DNA from: Orbilia blumenaviensis | Lineage: Eukaryota > Ascomycota > Orbiliomycetes > Orbiliales > Orbiliaceae | Assembly: GCA_036872755.1 (NCBI GenBank) | Contig: JAVHNS010000019.1 | Location: forward strand, 434,001 to 498,000 | Reading direction: 5' to 3' | Length of the DNA stretch: 64,000 nt | Part shown: in pieces, positions 62,653 to 64,000 of the stretch | Layout: each line of letters starts with the position of its first letter | How positions within the stretch are numbered: position 1 is the first letter of the stretch | Program-made: the position numbers and the translations under genes | Notes under the pieces: model-generated | Seen by the model: only the letters and a program-made list of their open reading frames with translations | Told to the model about the DNA's origin: nothing | The model's database searches: none

Positions 62653-63739
62653 TGTCGCTTGGGAGCCAGACGTTTAGCGTAGTTATGATGTATCGACCGA
62701 ATTGATATCTGTGTTACCCAGGCCGGGGAATGGTTTGTTGATTCAGGTAAAAACAGGCAGATGGCCCTGTTTATTATTATCGAGAAAGATGGAAACCCCG
62801 AAGGTAGAGATACTAGCTGTCTTCAATCCGCTCTTTCTGTCTCTCTTTTTAAAACCAGGGCCCTGGCCGTTATTATAATGGTTGGGGATGTTGGCCGGTT
62901 CGGTGTACGCAATCAATCCAGATCTGCTTGTACAGGCAACGGTTGCGGGAAGCTCACACGATCACATGCGCTGTTGGGAAGTTCGTCTCGAATTCTGCGT
63001 TGCACTGCAGTGTACTGTATATGCTGGCCGGTCCAGGATATGTAAATTTGGATTTTAGTCAGTCCACGGTAACTACGATTTCGAATTAATGGGAAGAAGA
63101 AGGAAGAAGAGGAGAAGCAATAGAAGACGGGACGATGGCAAGGGAGAAGAGGAGGATAATGCTTATCGGGCAGGCAGATTGCTGTCCTGATCCCCTGAAC
63201 ATAACACGAGTTTCCCATTTGCGTTTACGTGGATTCAATTAAACTCTCTTCTTTGCTCAAGACAGGGGGTTTCCAGCACACTAGCTACACAGTACGGCTT
63301 CTGGAAGTGTTCCTGAGGATGCAGGGCATTTGCGCTTGGCGTGCATGACGGGCAGAGAGCTTCTGGTTGGACCAGCCGCAATTGGATGTTCTGGGGGAGT
63401 GCCCTTCGGTGGTACAAAGTGGAAAGGTATCTCTTCAGCTCGTTTGAGGCCTCAGACGACTTGGATCGCGGTATCTTCATGTATACATAGCGAGTAAGTA
63501 CTTGAAGTACTTGGTGTAGTAAGGACGCATTTGGTATCTTCTTATGCATGGCCCTGCTGAGCTGAACTGAGCTGCATCCGATATATCTGCACGGTCCGTC
63601 ATCTTTATTTTATTTTATTCCCCGCCATTTCAAGTAAAACCCGACTGCAACGATTTCTGATGGATGGTTTGCGCATTTGTATCTCATAAAATGATATTGA
63701 TAGCCCCCAATTTGCAATTGTACTTGAAATTATAATCGT
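62653..63739. other. Intergenic: phosphotransferase promoter and USB1 3' flank
   Basis: Both neighbours are on the minus strand. It has a purine-rich tract near 63090-63160, a tandem AAGTACTTG pair at 63496-63513 and a TTTTA run near 63604-63620. No gene is supported. Confidence 0.5.
63496..63513. repeat. Tandem 9-bp repeat AAGTACTTG x2
   Basis: Two identical adjacent copies, each containing the 8-bp palindrome AAGTACTT, located between the phosphotransferase and USB1 genes. Confidence 0.7.
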
Positions 63740-64000
63740 TCAGAAGGTCTGTCTCAACTCCACCGCATGGACAACGTTTCCTATTTTCACCTTAAGAGCG
63801 TCGCATTTCATCGTCAAATCGGATAGTTTGGTTTGATTGCTCGAGATTGCAGCCGATATGGCCTCGGATAGGTCCCTTGAGGGTTCAGTCAAGCTCCAAC
63901 CAATGGAGACGTGGAAACCCTCACGTGTAGCTCCACGAGCATCCGTTAAATAGAGGCCCGGCTGATTGTGATTTCTCACGACACGATTGCATGTCGCGAG
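63740..64000 (-). CDS. USB1: 3' end of USB1-type U6 snRNA 3'-5' exonuclease (5' truncated by window edge)
   Basis: The frame ending at 63740-63742 is open to the right edge, giving the last 86 residues. FHVSIGWSL carries the second HxS motif of the 2H phosphoesterase fold, and the ending VKIGNVVHAVELR matches the C-terminal strand of Usb1/Mpn1, which trims the oligo-U tail of U6 snRNA and leaves a cyclic phosphate. The first HxS motif and the start would lie outside the window. A 2H enzyme of a related family is possible but less likely given the VKIGN segment. Confidence 0.75.
   Translation of the reverse strand, partial: LATCNRVVRNHNQPGLYLTDARGATREGFHVSIGWSLTEPSRDLSEAISAAISSNQTKLSDLTMKCDALKVKIGNVVHAVELRQTF

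Overview
This window is nuclear DNA from a filamentous ascomycete (Pezizomycotina). Genes lie on both strands, almost all are split by short introns (mostly about 55-170 bp) with GTRNGT-type donors, CTAAY-like branch points and YAG acceptors, and the proteins are fungal (Kex2, Rlm1, Nak1/Kic1-type kinase, Tel2, Prp16). Gene spacing is loose and several genes have unusually many introns, which would fit an early-diverging lineage such as Orbiliomycetes or Pezizomycetes, but that placement is a guess. There is no sign of bacterial, viral or organellar DNA, and no intact transposon, CRISPR array or convincing tRNA was found.

Layout, left to right: the 3' end of a glutamine-rich protein (+, cut by the left edge); TEL2 (-); a germinal-centre kinase of the Nak1/Kic1/POD-6 type (-); the Pol I factor RRN3 (-); a 15-exon DHA2 drug transporter (-); a 75-residue Dad2-like protein (+); mitochondrial ribosome recycling factor (-); the MEF2-type MADS factor RLM1 (-); a 4.9-kb gene-free stretch; RNase P/MRP subunit RPP1 (-) and NOP14 (+), divergent from a 253-bp gap; PRP16 (+); ribosomal protein eL33 (-) with a 10-nt exon; an unrecognised coiled-coil protein (-); a 4.4-kb gene-free stretch; glucose-6-phosphate dehydrogenase (+); a sucrose/alpha-glucoside H+ symporter (+); a PhoD-like phosphatase (-); a 2.6-kb gene-free stretch; KEX2 (+); a choline/ethanolamine phosphotransferase (-); and the 3' end of a USB1-type U6 snRNA exonuclease (-, cut by the right edge).

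How the genes relate: there is no metabolic cluster. RNA biogenesis is heavily represented: RRN3 (rDNA transcription), NOP14 (18S processing), RPP1 (tRNA and rRNA processing), PRP16 and USB1 (splicing), eL33 and mitochondrial RRF (translation). RLM1, the Nak1-type kinase and KEX2 all bear on cell wall and polarity. For every complete gene the exon model was built by hand so that all junctions obey GT-AG and the summed length is a multiple of three. Functional names come from recognised family motifs, not from a database search.
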